Assembly: GCF_000383855.1 (NCBI RefSeq)
Contig: NZ_KB912877.1
Span: forward strand, 3,264,282-3,328,281
Source: Methylobacter marinus A45
Lineage (GTDB): Bacteria; Pseudomonadota; Gammaproteobacteria; Methylococcales; Methylomonadaceae
DNA length: 64,000 bases
Direction of reading: 5' to 3'
The notes beneath the pieces were generated by a model. The model ran no database searches. It was not told where the DNA came from and saw nothing but the letters and a program-made list of their open reading frames with translations. Numbering within the stretch: the stretch's first letter is position 1; every line of letters starts with the position of its first letter. This document shows, piece by piece, positions 26,560 to 36,815 of this stretch. A program made the translations under genes and the position numbers.

Positions 26560-28071
26560 CTATTCCGTCTTGCAAGTTATATCCGGCACACAACCACAAT
26601 TTTTAATTGTATTCTCATCGATATACACCCCTATTGCCGCACGATGCCTTTTGATTCCATTGCTTGGGAGAAATTGCGGTTCATCTTGATCATTCTTTAA
26701 CCATAGGATATCTCCGCTTGCAACACGGGCTGGGATCAGCCAATAATCCCCTTTATGGTAATTTCCGCCTGGCTGAAACTGAATTTTTATTCCGTGCTCT
26801 AGCTCAAAAAACTTATCCATGCTGTTATTGTCATCGGTTTCTTTTTTTATATATTCATTACCTTCTTTTATATCTATTGTCCCATCCTCATTGAGGCCCT
26901 CCTTTTGGTTCCACAGCCGTAAATAGGTGCACTTTGAGAAATCGAACTTTTCTGTTGTAGTGAGGGTTAGCTTTCCTGAGTTTGAATCAATTTTAGTCAC
27001 TTTGGCTAAAGGTAGTACCTTTTGGCTGAATTCAATTTCATCATTGATCAGTTCGACCCAATCATTTATGCATAGGTCATAGCGGCAGTCAGGACCGAAA
27101 TTGTCCAGTTCCAGAGTATGTTCCTTCGAATTTGAATTTAAACTTCCTGGGGTAATTCGAAATATTACGGAGCCATTTTCTTTAGACCACTTGCAAGTCG
27201 GTTGAGTATTCGGATCATCACCAACAACTCCATGCTTATGAATTTCCACCCGATAGAGCTGATTTTTTAAACCGCGATAGTGCGCATCGGGAGATATCGA
27301 GCAAGGATTAGTCTCATTAGCTGAGTTTATAGTAGTCCATGCGCGCAGTTTTGGTTCCGCGACCTCAAGAGTCTCAAGCAATGCTTGGACAATTTCACAA
27401 GGAGAGTCATTAACGGCATTATTTTCATCAAATAATGCTATAAAACTATCCTTTTTATTATTGATTTGGCTAATGTCTTCCAATGGCAAAATTTTATTGT
27501 TTAGTGCTTTAGTAATAGTAGCAATATAGGATTCCGCAAGTTTTGGAGTTAGCACACGCACTTGCCAGGCGATTTCCATACGTGATGTATTATCTGGCCT
27601 ACCCAGTGCAGCTTCCTTAATGGCTGGGTATTGTATCCAGTTGACATGACGCTCCCAGCATTCAAGGTAAATGGCAAAGCCATCAGTTAAGCCATCAGTT
27701 AAGTCATCGCTATTTAAACCCTCCCATTCGGGGGTAGGAAACATGGGCTGAACAGTTCCTTGACCATCTGATTTAGGTGTGGAATACCAGCAGTCATCCT
27801 CGCTATCACATAAAATTCCATCGATATAAAAATGTCCTTTTGAAATGGTAAAGTTTCGCTCTGATATTTTGATTTTGTTGATTATGAAACTACCAGCTGT
27901 TTTCCAATGTTTCCCTGCAAAATCTGTAATAAATTGGCGCAAATAATATTGAAAAATAGCACCATGCTCATTCAAGTCCGAGGCGAGTAGAACTCGGCCT
28001 TGATGATGCAGTACTCTGCAGAAATGGGACTTTTTGGGATCACAACTCTCGCGCTCGATATCGGCGGACAT
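26560..28071 (-). CDS. DUF6519-like protein at the end of the eCIS operon
   Basis: 503 residues. The N-terminal HHQGRVLLASDLNEHGAIFQYYLRQFITD is the hallmark start of DUF6519-type proteins found at the 3' end of contractile-injection and phage-tail-like clusters. The rest is beta-rich (for example WTTINSANETNPCSISPDA and YRVEIHKHGVVGDDP), with a C-terminal Cys pair. It is thought to be a particle-surface or baseplate accessory protein; its exact role is not known to me. It begins 9 bases after the stop of the gpI-like gene with AGGAGG upstream. In this cluster it occupies the place where fibre genes are found in Afp/PVC-type systems. Confidence 0.65.
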   Translation of the reverse strand: MSADIERESCDPKKSHFCRVLHHQGRVLLASDLNEHGAIFQYYLRQFITDFAGKHWKTAGSFIINKIKISERNFTISKGHFYIDGILCDSEDDCWYSTPKSDGQGTVQPMFPTPEWEGLNSDDLTDGLTDGFAIYLECWERHVNWIQYPAIKEAALGRPDNTSRMEIAWQVRVLTPKLAESYIATITKALNNKILPLEDISQINNKKDSFIALFDENNAVNDSPCEIVQALLETLEVAEPKLRAWTTINSANETNPCSISPDAHYRGLKNQLYRVEIHKHGVVGDDPNTQPTCKWSKENGSVIFRITPGSLNSNSKEHTLELDNFGPDCRYDLCINDWVELINDEIEFSQKVLPLAKVTKIDSNSGKLTLTTTEKFDFSKCTYLRLWNQKEGLNEDGTIDIKEGNEYIKKETDDNNSMDKFFELEHGIKIQFQPGGNYHKGDYWLIPARVASGDILWLKNDQDEPQFLPSNGIKRHRAAIGVYIDENTIKNCGCVPDITCKTE

Positions 28072-28080
28072 AGTACCTCC

Positions 28081-30342
28081 TTAGGATGCAAAAATTACTG
28101 CGCTGTCCGTGCTGGCCGGTACGAACTCTTCTAACCGGCTGGTTAGTAGCGCAAGACGTTGGGGTTCGAACAAATCGTGGTAGACACCCATTTCGGACTC
28201 ATCATCCGCACCGTGTTTGATTTCTTGTGCGGTGCAATGTGATAGCCGTAAATAATTAGAAGTGCCATAACGAGTACTTTCAAAATAAGGCGCAAGTCGC
28301 AATACCTCAGATTGAGCCATCTCATTGCTTTCCGGTTGACAACGATAACGCCGAGGAGTTCTAGAGCCGACAGGTACGTAAGAGTAGCGGATGCAGCCCA
28401 TCTGCTTTCTGGCTACCTGTAATTTAGCAGTGAATAGGCTATTCTCCGCCAAAGCAATAGAATGGGATAGAACTTCTCCCACGATCGTACTACGAGCAAT
28501 TCGTAGTTCCGCATAAGCCATGTCGGCATTACTACCGCCAATTGCTATGCTTTCATCAGAGGTGGCGTCGATAATGCTGTCGCACACAATAACTTGGGTC
28601 GGCTCAAAAAGCGCCGGATCCGTATTGACGTGAATCGCTCCGACAATGCTGGATTCAACACGAATGCGTGACCTGGTATTTTCGATTAGAATGCTTGGCT
28701 CAGATGCCCTCCGAGGTTCACAATCGCAATGCAGGCTCCAGCCTGGCACCAGCGTCGAATGGCGAAATACAACTTCACATAAATCGCCATCACTCGACCT
28801 CATTTCATCCGATGACCATTCGTTGCCTATTATCTCTACACCACGCCCGACGATCAGTATGCCATCGAAAATAACACGAGAGCCTTTTTCCCCTCGGATT
28901 GAGATTGAATCAGGACCATTGGCATTTTCATCAGATAACCAAATGATTGGACGAGTGCTGTTACTTGCCGCCACGCAGACAAACTCACTTGCTTTAAGCT
29001 CAAGTTCAATTCGCCCTTTATAAACACCACTCTTGACTAGCTCTATCAACAACGCAGGCCGCCGAATTTTCAGCTTATCCTCTTTATTCTTCTCATCTTC
29101 CGGAAGCGTAGTTCGCCAATATTGATAAGCGGTATCAATGGTTCTAAACAAACCCTGCTTAGGAAACTCCTTATCCAGATCCGGATCTACGCGAAAATAA
29201 TTCATCTCTGCAGGAAGTGGCAGTGCAGGCCGATCATATTCTCCTCCACCAATGTCAGTTAGAAAACCATAGCCATAGGAGACCAGGACACCATTTCTGG
29301 GTGCCTGCCCCTTGGGAAACTGGATGCGACCGAGAATCGGGTCGATTGCAACATGATTCTTGGGTACCTGATAGGCCCAATGCGAAAGATCGGCGGATAT
29401 CACTTTTTGGGCTTCGATGGGCATCGGTTCCCCTTTATTTATTCCATCACCTTTCTTCGGCCAATTAGCGGCATAGATAACCAGACTTTTATTTTCACCG
29501 TATAAGGAATCGTTCACATAAATCTTATTCTCTACGTGAGCTTCGAGAGCGCGTCGACGTATCGGTACTGCGAAATGAGTTTCCTCGGCCAGACCTGTTG
29601 TTTCAAGTTCCGGCACGGGCAATCTGAAAAGTGGCGCATCATTTCCCAAGATGGAAAAGGTAAAACAATGCCGACCGACATCTTCACAGGCATAGGCTGA
29701 AGTTTTGGTCACTGAATAGCGTTTGGTCCGAAACACAAACAATCCGACATTAGGGATGTTGTATCGTCCCGGCGAGTATTTGTTGCTGATACCACGAACA
29801 TCAATGGTATGGCACAAGGTATCGAAAGGTGTGCCTGCCAGTTCGAGCTTACCAGCGTCCCGTATGTCAACCGTGGCCAATCGCTGGGGCTGGGGATGAT
29901 CGAGATGCTCGGTACGTGCCAATAGTCGGTAGAATTCCACCGCGCGGGCAGGCCAATTGGCGACATCTCGAGCCAACTCTTCCAGCACCCAGAGCGTTCC
30001 CTTGCGCCGGCGGTAGGCAATCAGGTTACCGATTTCGCGGCGAGGGGAGAGGATTTTCGCCAGACGCCTATCGCTTAAGGTCCTACTATCCTGCTTGGGA
30101 GTGGGCATACGCTCATAGCCTAAAAGATCTCCGATATAAGCCACCACCCAATCCTGGCAAGTCTCGATAAACCAATCGTCATACATGCGTTGGGCTATAT
30201 CCTGCTCGATTAAGTGAGCTTGATAATTAATGATCGTCAGCAGTTCCTTAAGCGGACCTTCACCTGCGTTATCGCGAGAACGTAGATAGGCTGGCAGCAG
30301 TTGGTAGAGAGCGTCTTGTTCTTCGTACATGATATTTTTCAC
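28081..30342 (-). CDS. gpI-like phage tail/baseplate protein (Afp12-like)
   Basis: 753 residues. The N-terminus (MYEEQDALYQLLPAYLRSRD, then LIEQDIAQRMYDDWFIETCQDWVVAYIGDLLGY) is the characteristic start of the gpI/Afp12 tail family. These proteins complete the baseplate wedge and connect to the outer parts. Long beta-rich segments follow; RRKGTLWVLEELARDVANW is also conserved. The ATG overlaps the stop of the baseplate-J C-terminal gene by four bases, so the two are coupled. The C-terminal third contains repeated beta-strand patterns (IRVESSIVGAIHVN, ARSTIVGEVLSHSIALAENS) that look like a beta-helix. Confidence 0.8.
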   Translation of the reverse strand: MKNIMYEEQDALYQLLPAYLRSRDNAGEGPLKELLTIINYQAHLIEQDIAQRMYDDWFIETCQDWVVAYIGDLLGYERMPTPKQDSRTLSDRRLAKILSPRREIGNLIAYRRRKGTLWVLEELARDVANWPARAVEFYRLLARTEHLDHPQPQRLATVDIRDAGKLELAGTPFDTLCHTIDVRGISNKYSPGRYNIPNVGLFVFRTKRYSVTKTSAYACEDVGRHCFTFSILGNDAPLFRLPVPELETTGLAEETHFAVPIRRRALEAHVENKIYVNDSLYGENKSLVIYAANWPKKGDGINKGEPMPIEAQKVISADLSHWAYQVPKNHVAIDPILGRIQFPKGQAPRNGVLVSYGYGFLTDIGGGEYDRPALPLPAEMNYFRVDPDLDKEFPKQGLFRTIDTAYQYWRTTLPEDEKNKEDKLKIRRPALLIELVKSGVYKGRIELELKASEFVCVAASNSTRPIIWLSDENANGPDSISIRGEKGSRVIFDGILIVGRGVEIIGNEWSSDEMRSSDGDLCEVVFRHSTLVPGWSLHCDCEPRRASEPSILIENTRSRIRVESSIVGAIHVNTDPALFEPTQVIVCDSIIDATSDESIAIGGSNADMAYAELRIARSTIVGEVLSHSIALAENSLFTAKLQVARKQMGCIRYSYVPVGSRTPRRYRCQPESNEMAQSEVLRLAPYFESTRYGTSNYLRLSHCTAQEIKHGADDESEMGVYHDLFEPQRLALLTSRLEEFVPASTDSAVIFAS

Positions 30343-31904
30343 CGTTGACTGAGATTTAGCGCCAATGTGCTGGGCACTTCCGGTACCAGGTAAGCCAACT
30401 GTGCCGGCAGGAAGCGAGGCGGGGCTTCATCATAGATCTTTTTCCATAATTCGGCGCGGTCCTTGTCCTCATAGCTGGTTGTTGCTTTGGCACATACCAC
30501 AAAGGCCGGCACTGCCTGGAGACCTTCAACTGCTTTTACCAACTCTTCTTTGTTCAGTAATACACTTTCGGAAATCCCGCCGAACAGGTCAACATCGACC
30601 CAATCAACGCTGCGAACATTTTGCATGACAGCAATAACATCGGATAAGTAAACGGATTTTCCTAAGGCGCTTCGCTCGAAGGAAAAAGCATTAAGCAGAC
30701 TTTCTCGGATCTGGGTTTCGATGGGGCTTATCTCATAATCAGGATCGATCACGACTTTCGCCTGTAAGACCAATGCCTTGAGCTCCCGTACGCTGATTGC
30801 CACCTGTAAAGACGGATCCCCGAACTCCCGGTAGGCATGCCTCAAATTGGTCAGCAATTCATCCTCCTCACCGAGCGGGATGTCATCAACGCCCGCCACG
30901 GTGACATGCACCCACCCTCCGGCCAGTTTTTGGGCATAGGCATGGCCGATCCCGGCAAATCGCAAGGCGAAGGACGCATAGTCTGACACGGACACCAATC
31001 GAGAGCTTGAGCCTAAAGCCAAGGTTGCCAATGGGACATTACGGCGGATGCGTTCCGGTCCATCCCGATCGGCGCCACCACTCGCTTTCAAGGGATTGAT
31101 GACCCCTTGCACACCCAACGGCCGGGAAGCAAGTAGGCTGATCTGTTCAGCTTTGACGTTGCCTTCTCGACCAATTCCCACCCGGTAAGAAGCACGGATA
31201 TTCTCCTGTCCGGTCGGCAGTCGCGAACCAAAAGTCAGAGTACCGATGCCGTTTTCATCATCGACGAGTTCATAAACTTTTTCACCCTCATTAGTATCAA
31301 GCAAGGAATCGATACGGCGGTAGCGCATATTGTTTACCCAGACGACTTCCGTACCCTGGATACCACTCGTGGTCGATGCGCTAACATACGTCAACGGCGG
31401 ACGTTTCATTTGGAAGCGAGGAAAAGCCACCGCGGCATTTCCAGAACCTAAAACTTCGGTAGGAAGCGTTTCGCCATGGGAGGCTTCCACCACGTTGCCA
31501 TAAACAGTAACGGTGGAACGTTTATAGGAATAGGTGAGAGATTGATCGAGCGTGACAACAGTGTGAGGGGTATCTCCCGGACTATCTTTGTAAGGAACAT
31601 GTTCGTCCTTGTAAGGAACATGCTCGATTCCGCTAACAGTCCTCAGCTCTGCAGCATGAATGCCTGGCAAAGGACGCTCGTTCTCATCTTTAACGTCAGT
31701 CCGTTCGCCGGCCACGATAATCCAACGTCTCGTTTCGAATCCGTCATAGAGCTTATCGAGTTGAATCCTGATGCCTTCGACATCCTCATCAATATTGTCT
31801 GGGGCGATTTTTACCGGCTCACTCTGCACAACATACATTGTGTTGCGCAAAAAATTGAGGTATTTATTTTGATTTCGTGATACGGCAGTTGCTGTGGCCG
31901 ACAT
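30339..31904 (-). CDS. Baseplate-J family protein, C-terminal half (split gene)
   Basis: 521 residues that match the C-terminal half of putative baseplate assembly proteins of the TIGR02243/Afp11 type. Features are the beta-rich YRVGIGREGNVKAEQISLLAS, then the conserved GGADRDGPERIRRNVPLATLALGS and RLVSVSDYASFALRFAGIGHA blocks and a C-terminal alpha/beta part. The N-terminal half lies in the next upstream gene, 13 bases away. The ATG at 31904 has its own AAGGAGGGGG, so the split appears to be a genuine two-gene arrangement rather than a sequencing frameshift. With gp25 and the second J protein it builds the baseplate wedges. Confidence 0.8.
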   Translation of the reverse strand: MSATATAVSRNQNKYLNFLRNTMYVVQSEPVKIAPDNIDEDVEGIRIQLDKLYDGFETRRWIIVAGERTDVKDENERPLPGIHAAELRTVSGIEHVPYKDEHVPYKDSPGDTPHTVVTLDQSLTYSYKRSTVTVYGNVVEASHGETLPTEVLGSGNAAVAFPRFQMKRPPLTYVSASTTSGIQGTEVVWVNNMRYRRIDSLLDTNEGEKVYELVDDENGIGTLTFGSRLPTGQENIRASYRVGIGREGNVKAEQISLLASRPLGVQGVINPLKASGGADRDGPERIRRNVPLATLALGSSSRLVSVSDYASFALRFAGIGHAYAQKLAGGWVHVTVAGVDDIPLGEEDELLTNLRHAYREFGDPSLQVAISVRELKALVLQAKVVIDPDYEISPIETQIRESLLNAFSFERSALGKSVYLSDVIAVMQNVRSVDWVDVDLFGGISESVLLNKEELVKAVEGLQAVPAFVVCAKATTSYEDKDRAELWKKIYDEAPPRFLPAQLAYLVPEVPSTLALNLSQR

Positions 31905-31917
31905 AATTTCCCCCTCC

Positions 31918-33588
31918 TTATACTCTTTGTTTTGATTCTGAAATTACCGAAAATGGATCTCCACTATCGGCATCCACCAGATCAAGCTTGGTAACTTTTC
32001 CAGAAATATTGTAGGAACCTCTCTGAACCGTTTGAGTCGAGCGTACTCGAGCGAAACGTAATAGACGTTCTGGAGTAACCTCGTCTACCCCCTTTTTGCC
32101 TTCCTCTTTTTTTTTCCAGCTACTCATCAGTGGCGTTTCGACAATCGCAAAACTATCCCCTGTTATGGCATCTACAACGGTATCGAGGAATGCTGCGCCC
32201 GCATTGGTATCGGCCTCATCGAGGGGCCACTCCTCACTTAAGAATCGCCCGTTATCATTTGATATCTTTTCAGGAGCCACTGCTCCAAAAGGACTGGCTA
32301 TAGTTCTGAGTAGATAAACCGATGGCGCCGACTTGCTTATCCGATTTGCTGTCCTGACTCTCAAGGCTGAATACAACGAATCTTGAAACACCGGCATCAT
32401 GGTTTGCGCCAATTCGATGCGCACGGTGCCATCTGCATTAAGTCCTTTATCGGCTTGTTGCAATAAAAAACCTTTCGATTCCTGATTTCCTTTTGCTGAA
32501 TTACGCAATGAACCTAAAACTTTGTCTGTAGATGTAACTCCCAATCCTTTGCGATCGGGAATTCTGGCTTCGGATATTACTTTGAAAACCTCCTTCAAAT
32601 GCTTTATTTGACTAGAGAATGGTGGTTTTTCTGAACGTGGCAACAAAGATAATACTCCGCTCGCGTTTAATCCTAAGAAGTAGGAACTTAGAACGTTGAG
32701 CAGATATTTTCCTAAAACCACCTTTTCTTTTATAGGATTTTCATTTCTGATCTCTTCGACAATCTTATTCCTAATATCTATTAGTTGGTTGACAAGATCA
32801 CGTTGTTCAATGAGGGCCTGCACCAGTCTATCTTTCGGCTTCAGCGTCAACTCCACAAACCCAAGCTCGATATTGGTTTTCGCCGATAAAACTTCCCTCA
32901 CCACCTGTTCACTAAGCTTCATGCCAAACATAAACAACACTCGCTCGCCCGGCCTGACGAAGAGCGAGGGGTCGGCTAATCGGAGAGTAGGCCTGGTCAA
33001 TGCATCAAGTATGTCGATGTTCGGGGGACGACTCTGACGGGGTTTCATCTGGCTCCATTCCGCACGCGCCGTAAGCTTCTCATCTGTTTCGAATGTTTGC
33101 ATTTTTTCGCCGGGCAGGGGCACCGTTTGCGCCTTGGCCCCCGGATCGATGTCGACGGGTTTGGCTGAAGGATCGAGGAGATAGGCCAGATGAACCGTAG
33201 CCGCTATACCAGGGCGTGGTTTGAAACCGACCATATTAGCCAATTCACGCAAGGAAAGTTCATCAGTCGCGGTGCGCAGATAAGCTTCTTGAGTGAGGCG
33301 TTCACGGTAAAAAGTCAGAACATCGGCTGCGACGGACCATGCGTCGAGGAAGGCGATTGTCGGATCGGTCGGATCGCGAGTACCGAGAGCCTGCAAATTC
33401 GGCGACTCCTTGGATGAAAGCTGGCGCTTGGCGTCGGTAAAAAACGTGCTGTAGTCACCAACGCGTGCCCGAATGGCATCCAGCCCCGGGCGATTGCTCG
33501 GCGGGGCCAACAGATTGGTTTCCGGCTTCGAGCAACGCTGGCAGTCGCATAACTCCGTACAGCTTGCACAGCCGCATTTGCAGCTCAT
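31918..33588 (-). CDS. Baseplate-J family protein, N-terminal half (split gene)
   Basis: 556 residues. A cysteine-rich N-terminus (CKCGCASCTELCDCQRC) is followed by the conserved AFLDAWSVAADVLTFYRERL and ELANMVGFKPRPGIAATVHLAY of TIGR02243 baseplate proteins. It ends after a degenerate region without the GADRDGPERI block, which lies in the following gene. The start overlaps the stop of the 955-residue J protein by four bases. Family members are usually one chain of about 900 residues or more, so this gene plus the next equal one ordinary protein. Cys-rich N-termini may bind metal. Confidence 0.78.
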   Translation of the reverse strand: MSCKCGCASCTELCDCQRCSKPETNLLAPPSNRPGLDAIRARVGDYSTFFTDAKRQLSSKESPNLQALGTRDPTDPTIAFLDAWSVAADVLTFYRERLTQEAYLRTATDELSLRELANMVGFKPRPGIAATVHLAYLLDPSAKPVDIDPGAKAQTVPLPGEKMQTFETDEKLTARAEWSQMKPRQSRPPNIDILDALTRPTLRLADPSLFVRPGERVLFMFGMKLSEQVVREVLSAKTNIELGFVELTLKPKDRLVQALIEQRDLVNQLIDIRNKIVEEIRNENPIKEKVVLGKYLLNVLSSYFLGLNASGVLSLLPRSEKPPFSSQIKHLKEVFKVISEARIPDRKGLGVTSTDKVLGSLRNSAKGNQESKGFLLQQADKGLNADGTVRIELAQTMMPVFQDSLYSALRVRTANRISKSAPSVYLLRTIASPFGAVAPEKISNDNGRFLSEEWPLDEADTNAGAAFLDTVVDAITGDSFAIVETPLMSSWKKKEEGKKGVDEVTPERLLRFARVRSTQTVQRGSYNISGKVTKLDLVDADSGDPFSVISESKQRV

Positions 33589-36452
33589 AGCCCCCCCTTC
33601 ATAGTAAGTTTTAACGAACCGTTTTCCGGGAAATTCTGATCGTTGTCTAACTGCGCTATCTCACCGCGTCTAATAGAAATGAAATTATCCGCTAATGTGC
33701 CGATAGCGCCGATCGTGTTGGGATCGGCGTCCTGCATCCTGAACTCGGTAATCTCAACATACAGAACACCCTCGAGCTTCTGAACGGCGGCCACGATGCG
33801 TGATGCCTTGATGTCGGTTCCAAACTCCAGATTGTCAGGATGGAACAAACCCAAGGTGCCATTCGCCAGGCGGCGGTTCGATAGCACTTCACGTATGGCC
33901 AACTCAACGTCACTGCGCGAATAATGTGGAGCCACACAAATATTCAAGCCTATAACGAGAGGTACTTTGTGAGCAGGAACAATCCGGAAGTCATGCCCGA
34001 TCCGGCGTGCGCGTTCGAGCTGCTTTATGATGTCTTTAGCCAGTGAGGTATCCCATTCGGCTTTGGCAAAGGGATCCAGGGCAACATTGGCTTCGTACCA
34101 ACTGCCGGTCCAGGCCAGTTCCGAATAGGTGCTATCGATACGTGCATCGCGCCCAGCCAGTTCCGCGTAGTCGGACGCCGCCACGGCCCGTTCTAGCACC
34201 CGTGAATAGGCATGAGGAGCATAGAGCTTGACGTGTGAAACGGGTTCCGGCTCCATGCCGCCGGCAGCGGGCAGTGGATTGCGCAGTCGCAGCTGGATGC
34301 CAGAAAGCAGGCCGCTCCTGCGGGCGAGCCATACGATAGCATCGCGACCTACATTGCCGGTCGTACTGTTCCCGATCCGATAACGAGCCCGGAAATGCAG
34401 TCCCGGTTCCGGCTGGCGGCCACAGTCATCGTCACCGAATCGTAGGTGGGCAAAGCCCTCATCGTCCATTTCAACGACAAAATGCCGGTCAGTGGATAGG
34501 CTGGAAAGTAAATCCTCTTTGGAAATCCAGTCCCATTTATTTCGCCAAACCGGTTTGGTAGAGACGGAGGATGTCTCGTATGGTTTCTCGGTTTCCAGGG
34601 CTGATGAGTCCAGCTTGGAAGTAGAAATCGGCAGACCATCGTCAAGTTTAACGCTGGCGACGGCTTTCCTTGGGTCCTGTTTAAGAAGTCCTAAAGCCGA
34701 CAGGGTTCCAACTCGGTCTGGATCAAGGACTTCCACATGGGTCAACAGCAGCTTGGCGAGGGTCATCGAGAACGGCTTGGCGACCATGGGCACATCGACG
34801 ACAGCGCCTTCACAGCCGCAGCACCCTATTAGTGGCTCTGCCTGCACAACCCAGCTTTCATTAACTTCATCATCCAAGGTTATTCCATGATCGACGAGAA
34901 TCACATTCCCTCGTGCCACCGCCGTTTCGACAAATTCGCAGTTTGGCGCATCGGTACGTGTCGATAAGCACAAGGTAAAAGGCAGTGCATCCTCATGCCC
35001 CCATTCGACTTCCAGGACGCTACTGCCGGTAATAGGGTCGATCGTTGGACTAGGACTAACCCAAGTCAACCGTACAACATGGCGTTTACTCGGATCGGCA
35101 TCGGCAACCGCACCGGTTCGCGGCCCGCGTATTTCCTCCATGATCAAAACGTCGCCTTTATTGAGCTGCAAGAATCTGCCATCGGAGGCAGCAGAAATCG
35201 TATTGGTATGCTTCATTCCTGCTGAACCCGTCTCGGAATCTGTCTGACTGTTTGCCGGCACTTGAACTTTAGAGAGCGAGTAAGAACTCTCTTGTTCGCT
35301 GGTCATATCCCGGCACTTGGAATCTACTAGCCGATTGGAATCGTCCGCACTCATTGTTGCAGGACTCGCCACTTTTACTAAAGGCTCATTCAGGAGAGAA
35401 GCTCTGGTCGTTCCGGCAGGTAGACAACACTCCGCGTCTCCCCAAGTGTAGAAATGAATTTCACTGTGTGCCGCAATAACTGACACTTTGCCGGTTCCAT
35501 GAATATCCATAGCCTCGAAAACTATTGCATCAGGCATTTTTCGTAGAGAATCCCAGTCGATCAAGCCTGACATCCGCACAACTGCGTCGTTGGGCGGCAC
35601 CGCAAAAGCCAGATCGGTGATATCGAATGTTTGATCACTATCGGAATCAATACATACCCATGCCCGCGAATTGCAGCCTTCATGCATACGATAGTCAACC
35701 AAACGGGCATGACGGCGTACGGAAATCCTCAGGCGGGCAGTGGCAAGATAGGCTTCCGTGGCTACTGCATCAAGGGTATAACTCAACTGATCGGCCACAT
35801 AAGCCATGAGTTCGACCAAAGTAATCCCGATGTCCGGAATGTGACGCTCCCGCCACTCCGGCATAGTGACTAAAAGCCGATCAAGCATTAACTGTCGGAA
35901 ACTTTGAAAGTCGCGCGCCAGATAATTGATCGTCGGCGGCGGCAATAGCGGTTCCGGAGAGCAGGGCTGTGGTTTGCAATCCACGGTGCTGGGGCAATCG
36001 GTGCGGAACAGCAGGGGAGCGCATGCGTAACGCGTATCAATACCCTCGGGAATTTTGCGTTCGATGACCGAAGACGGGTCTCCCAAACAGTGAGCTGTGG
36101 CCTCAACTGGCTCAATTAAACAAATACAATAACTGGAGAAATCACCGGCTTTATCGATTCTCACATGCAGGCAGGTATCGCCGTCTCCATGCTGAACGAA
36201 TTGTGCAGAGAGGATCTTGATATCACGTATACGCCGTCCACCTTCGATGACAACATTTCGCGCCGATAAAGTCTCCGGCACAGTACCGAAGAAATGAACA
36301 ACAAGCGATGTGCCTGAGGGATCGACCTCCACATAATCCAAGCCGGCTAATTTCTTAGCGCAAGGCTTGGTGTTATGACCCCTTATCAAGGCTCTACGCT
36401 TTTCCGTAGCGCAATGAGCCGGAGCGCTGGATGTACATTGGGTATTGTTCAT
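33585..36452 (-). CDS. Baseplate-J family protein, full length (Afp11-like)
   Basis: 955 residues, the first of two TIGR02243-type baseplate proteins. A variable N-terminus of about 175 residues precedes the conserved LPPPTINYLARDFQSFRQLM, LDRLLVTMPEWRERHIPDIG and LVELMAYVADQLSYTLDAVATEAYLATAR blocks. A baseplate-J-like C-terminal region (FRARYRIGNSTTGNVGRDAI; RNPLPAAGGMEPEPVSHVKL; VLERAVAASDYAELAG) follows. It forms the wedge that closes around the hub and triggers sheath contraction. The ATG overlaps the gp25 stop by four bases. Two paralogous J proteins are normal in eCIS clusters, and here the second is split. Confidence 0.87.
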   Translation of the reverse strand: MNNTQCTSSAPAHCATEKRRALIRGHNTKPCAKKLAGLDYVEVDPSGTSLVVHFFGTVPETLSARNVVIEGGRRIRDIKILSAQFVQHGDGDTCLHVRIDKAGDFSSYCICLIEPVEATAHCLGDPSSVIERKIPEGIDTRYACAPLLFRTDCPSTVDCKPQPCSPEPLLPPPTINYLARDFQSFRQLMLDRLLVTMPEWRERHIPDIGITLVELMAYVADQLSYTLDAVATEAYLATARLRISVRRHARLVDYRMHEGCNSRAWVCIDSDSDQTFDITDLAFAVPPNDAVVRMSGLIDWDSLRKMPDAIVFEAMDIHGTGKVSVIAAHSEIHFYTWGDAECCLPAGTTRASLLNEPLVKVASPATMSADDSNRLVDSKCRDMTSEQESSYSLSKVQVPANSQTDSETGSAGMKHTNTISAASDGRFLQLNKGDVLIMEEIRGPRTGAVADADPSKRHVVRLTWVSPSPTIDPITGSSVLEVEWGHEDALPFTLCLSTRTDAPNCEFVETAVARGNVILVDHGITLDDEVNESWVVQAEPLIGCCGCEGAVVDVPMVAKPFSMTLAKLLLTHVEVLDPDRVGTLSALGLLKQDPRKAVASVKLDDGLPISTSKLDSSALETEKPYETSSVSTKPVWRNKWDWISKEDLLSSLSTDRHFVVEMDDEGFAHLRFGDDDCGRQPEPGLHFRARYRIGNSTTGNVGRDAIVWLARRSGLLSGIQLRLRNPLPAAGGMEPEPVSHVKLYAPHAYSRVLERAVAASDYAELAGRDARIDSTYSELAWTGSWYEANVALDPFAKAEWDTSLAKDIIKQLERARRIGHDFRIVPAHKVPLVIGLNICVAPHYSRSDVELAIREVLSNRRLANGTLGLFHPDNLEFGTDIKASRIVAAVQKLEGVLYVEITEFRMQDADPNTIGAIGTLADNFISIRRGEIAQLDNDQNFPENGSLKLTMKGGL

Positions 36453-36808
36453 GACACCGGCCTCGTGAAAGTTTCCTTACGCTCTGCGCCGGTCGAGCGC
36501 AGTACATAGCTTAGCGTTACCCACAATTCCGCATCGATACTTTCAACTGCGGCTTCCTTCAAATCGATCAGATCGCCTAGCCAGCGTGTCAGGGAAGCCT
36601 GCAGAGTCATCTGCAAGGTCGCCGCCAATTCCGGGCTGTTCGGCGCAAACACGTACTGCAGCAATCCTGTACCGAAATCAGGCCGCATCACCCGCTCGCC
36701 AGGGTTTGTGAACAGCAGCATCTCGATCATATCGCGCACATGATCGGCATCGTCTGTGGGTGCGGTGCGTCCGTTGGCGGCTATTCGGTAGGGGAAGTCA
36801 ATATTCAT
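36449..36808 (-). CDS. gp25-like baseplate wedge protein (Afp9-like)
   Basis: 119 residues of the GPW/gp25 family. VRDMIEMLLFTNPGERVMRPDFGTGL carries the family signature (L.T..GER...P.FG), followed by helical segments and a C-terminal beta hairpin. gp25 proteins join the baseplate to the first sheath ring. The start MNIDFPYRI fits the family, and its stop overlaps the first J gene by four bases. It lies seven bases after the PAAR gene. Confidence 0.92.
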   Translation of the reverse strand: MNIDFPYRIAANGRTAPTDDADHVRDMIEMLLFTNPGERVMRPDFGTGLLQYVFAPNSPELAATLQMTLQASLTRWLGDLIDLKEAAVESIDAELWVTLSYVLRSTGAERKETFTRPVS

Positions 36809-36815
36809 AAATTCC

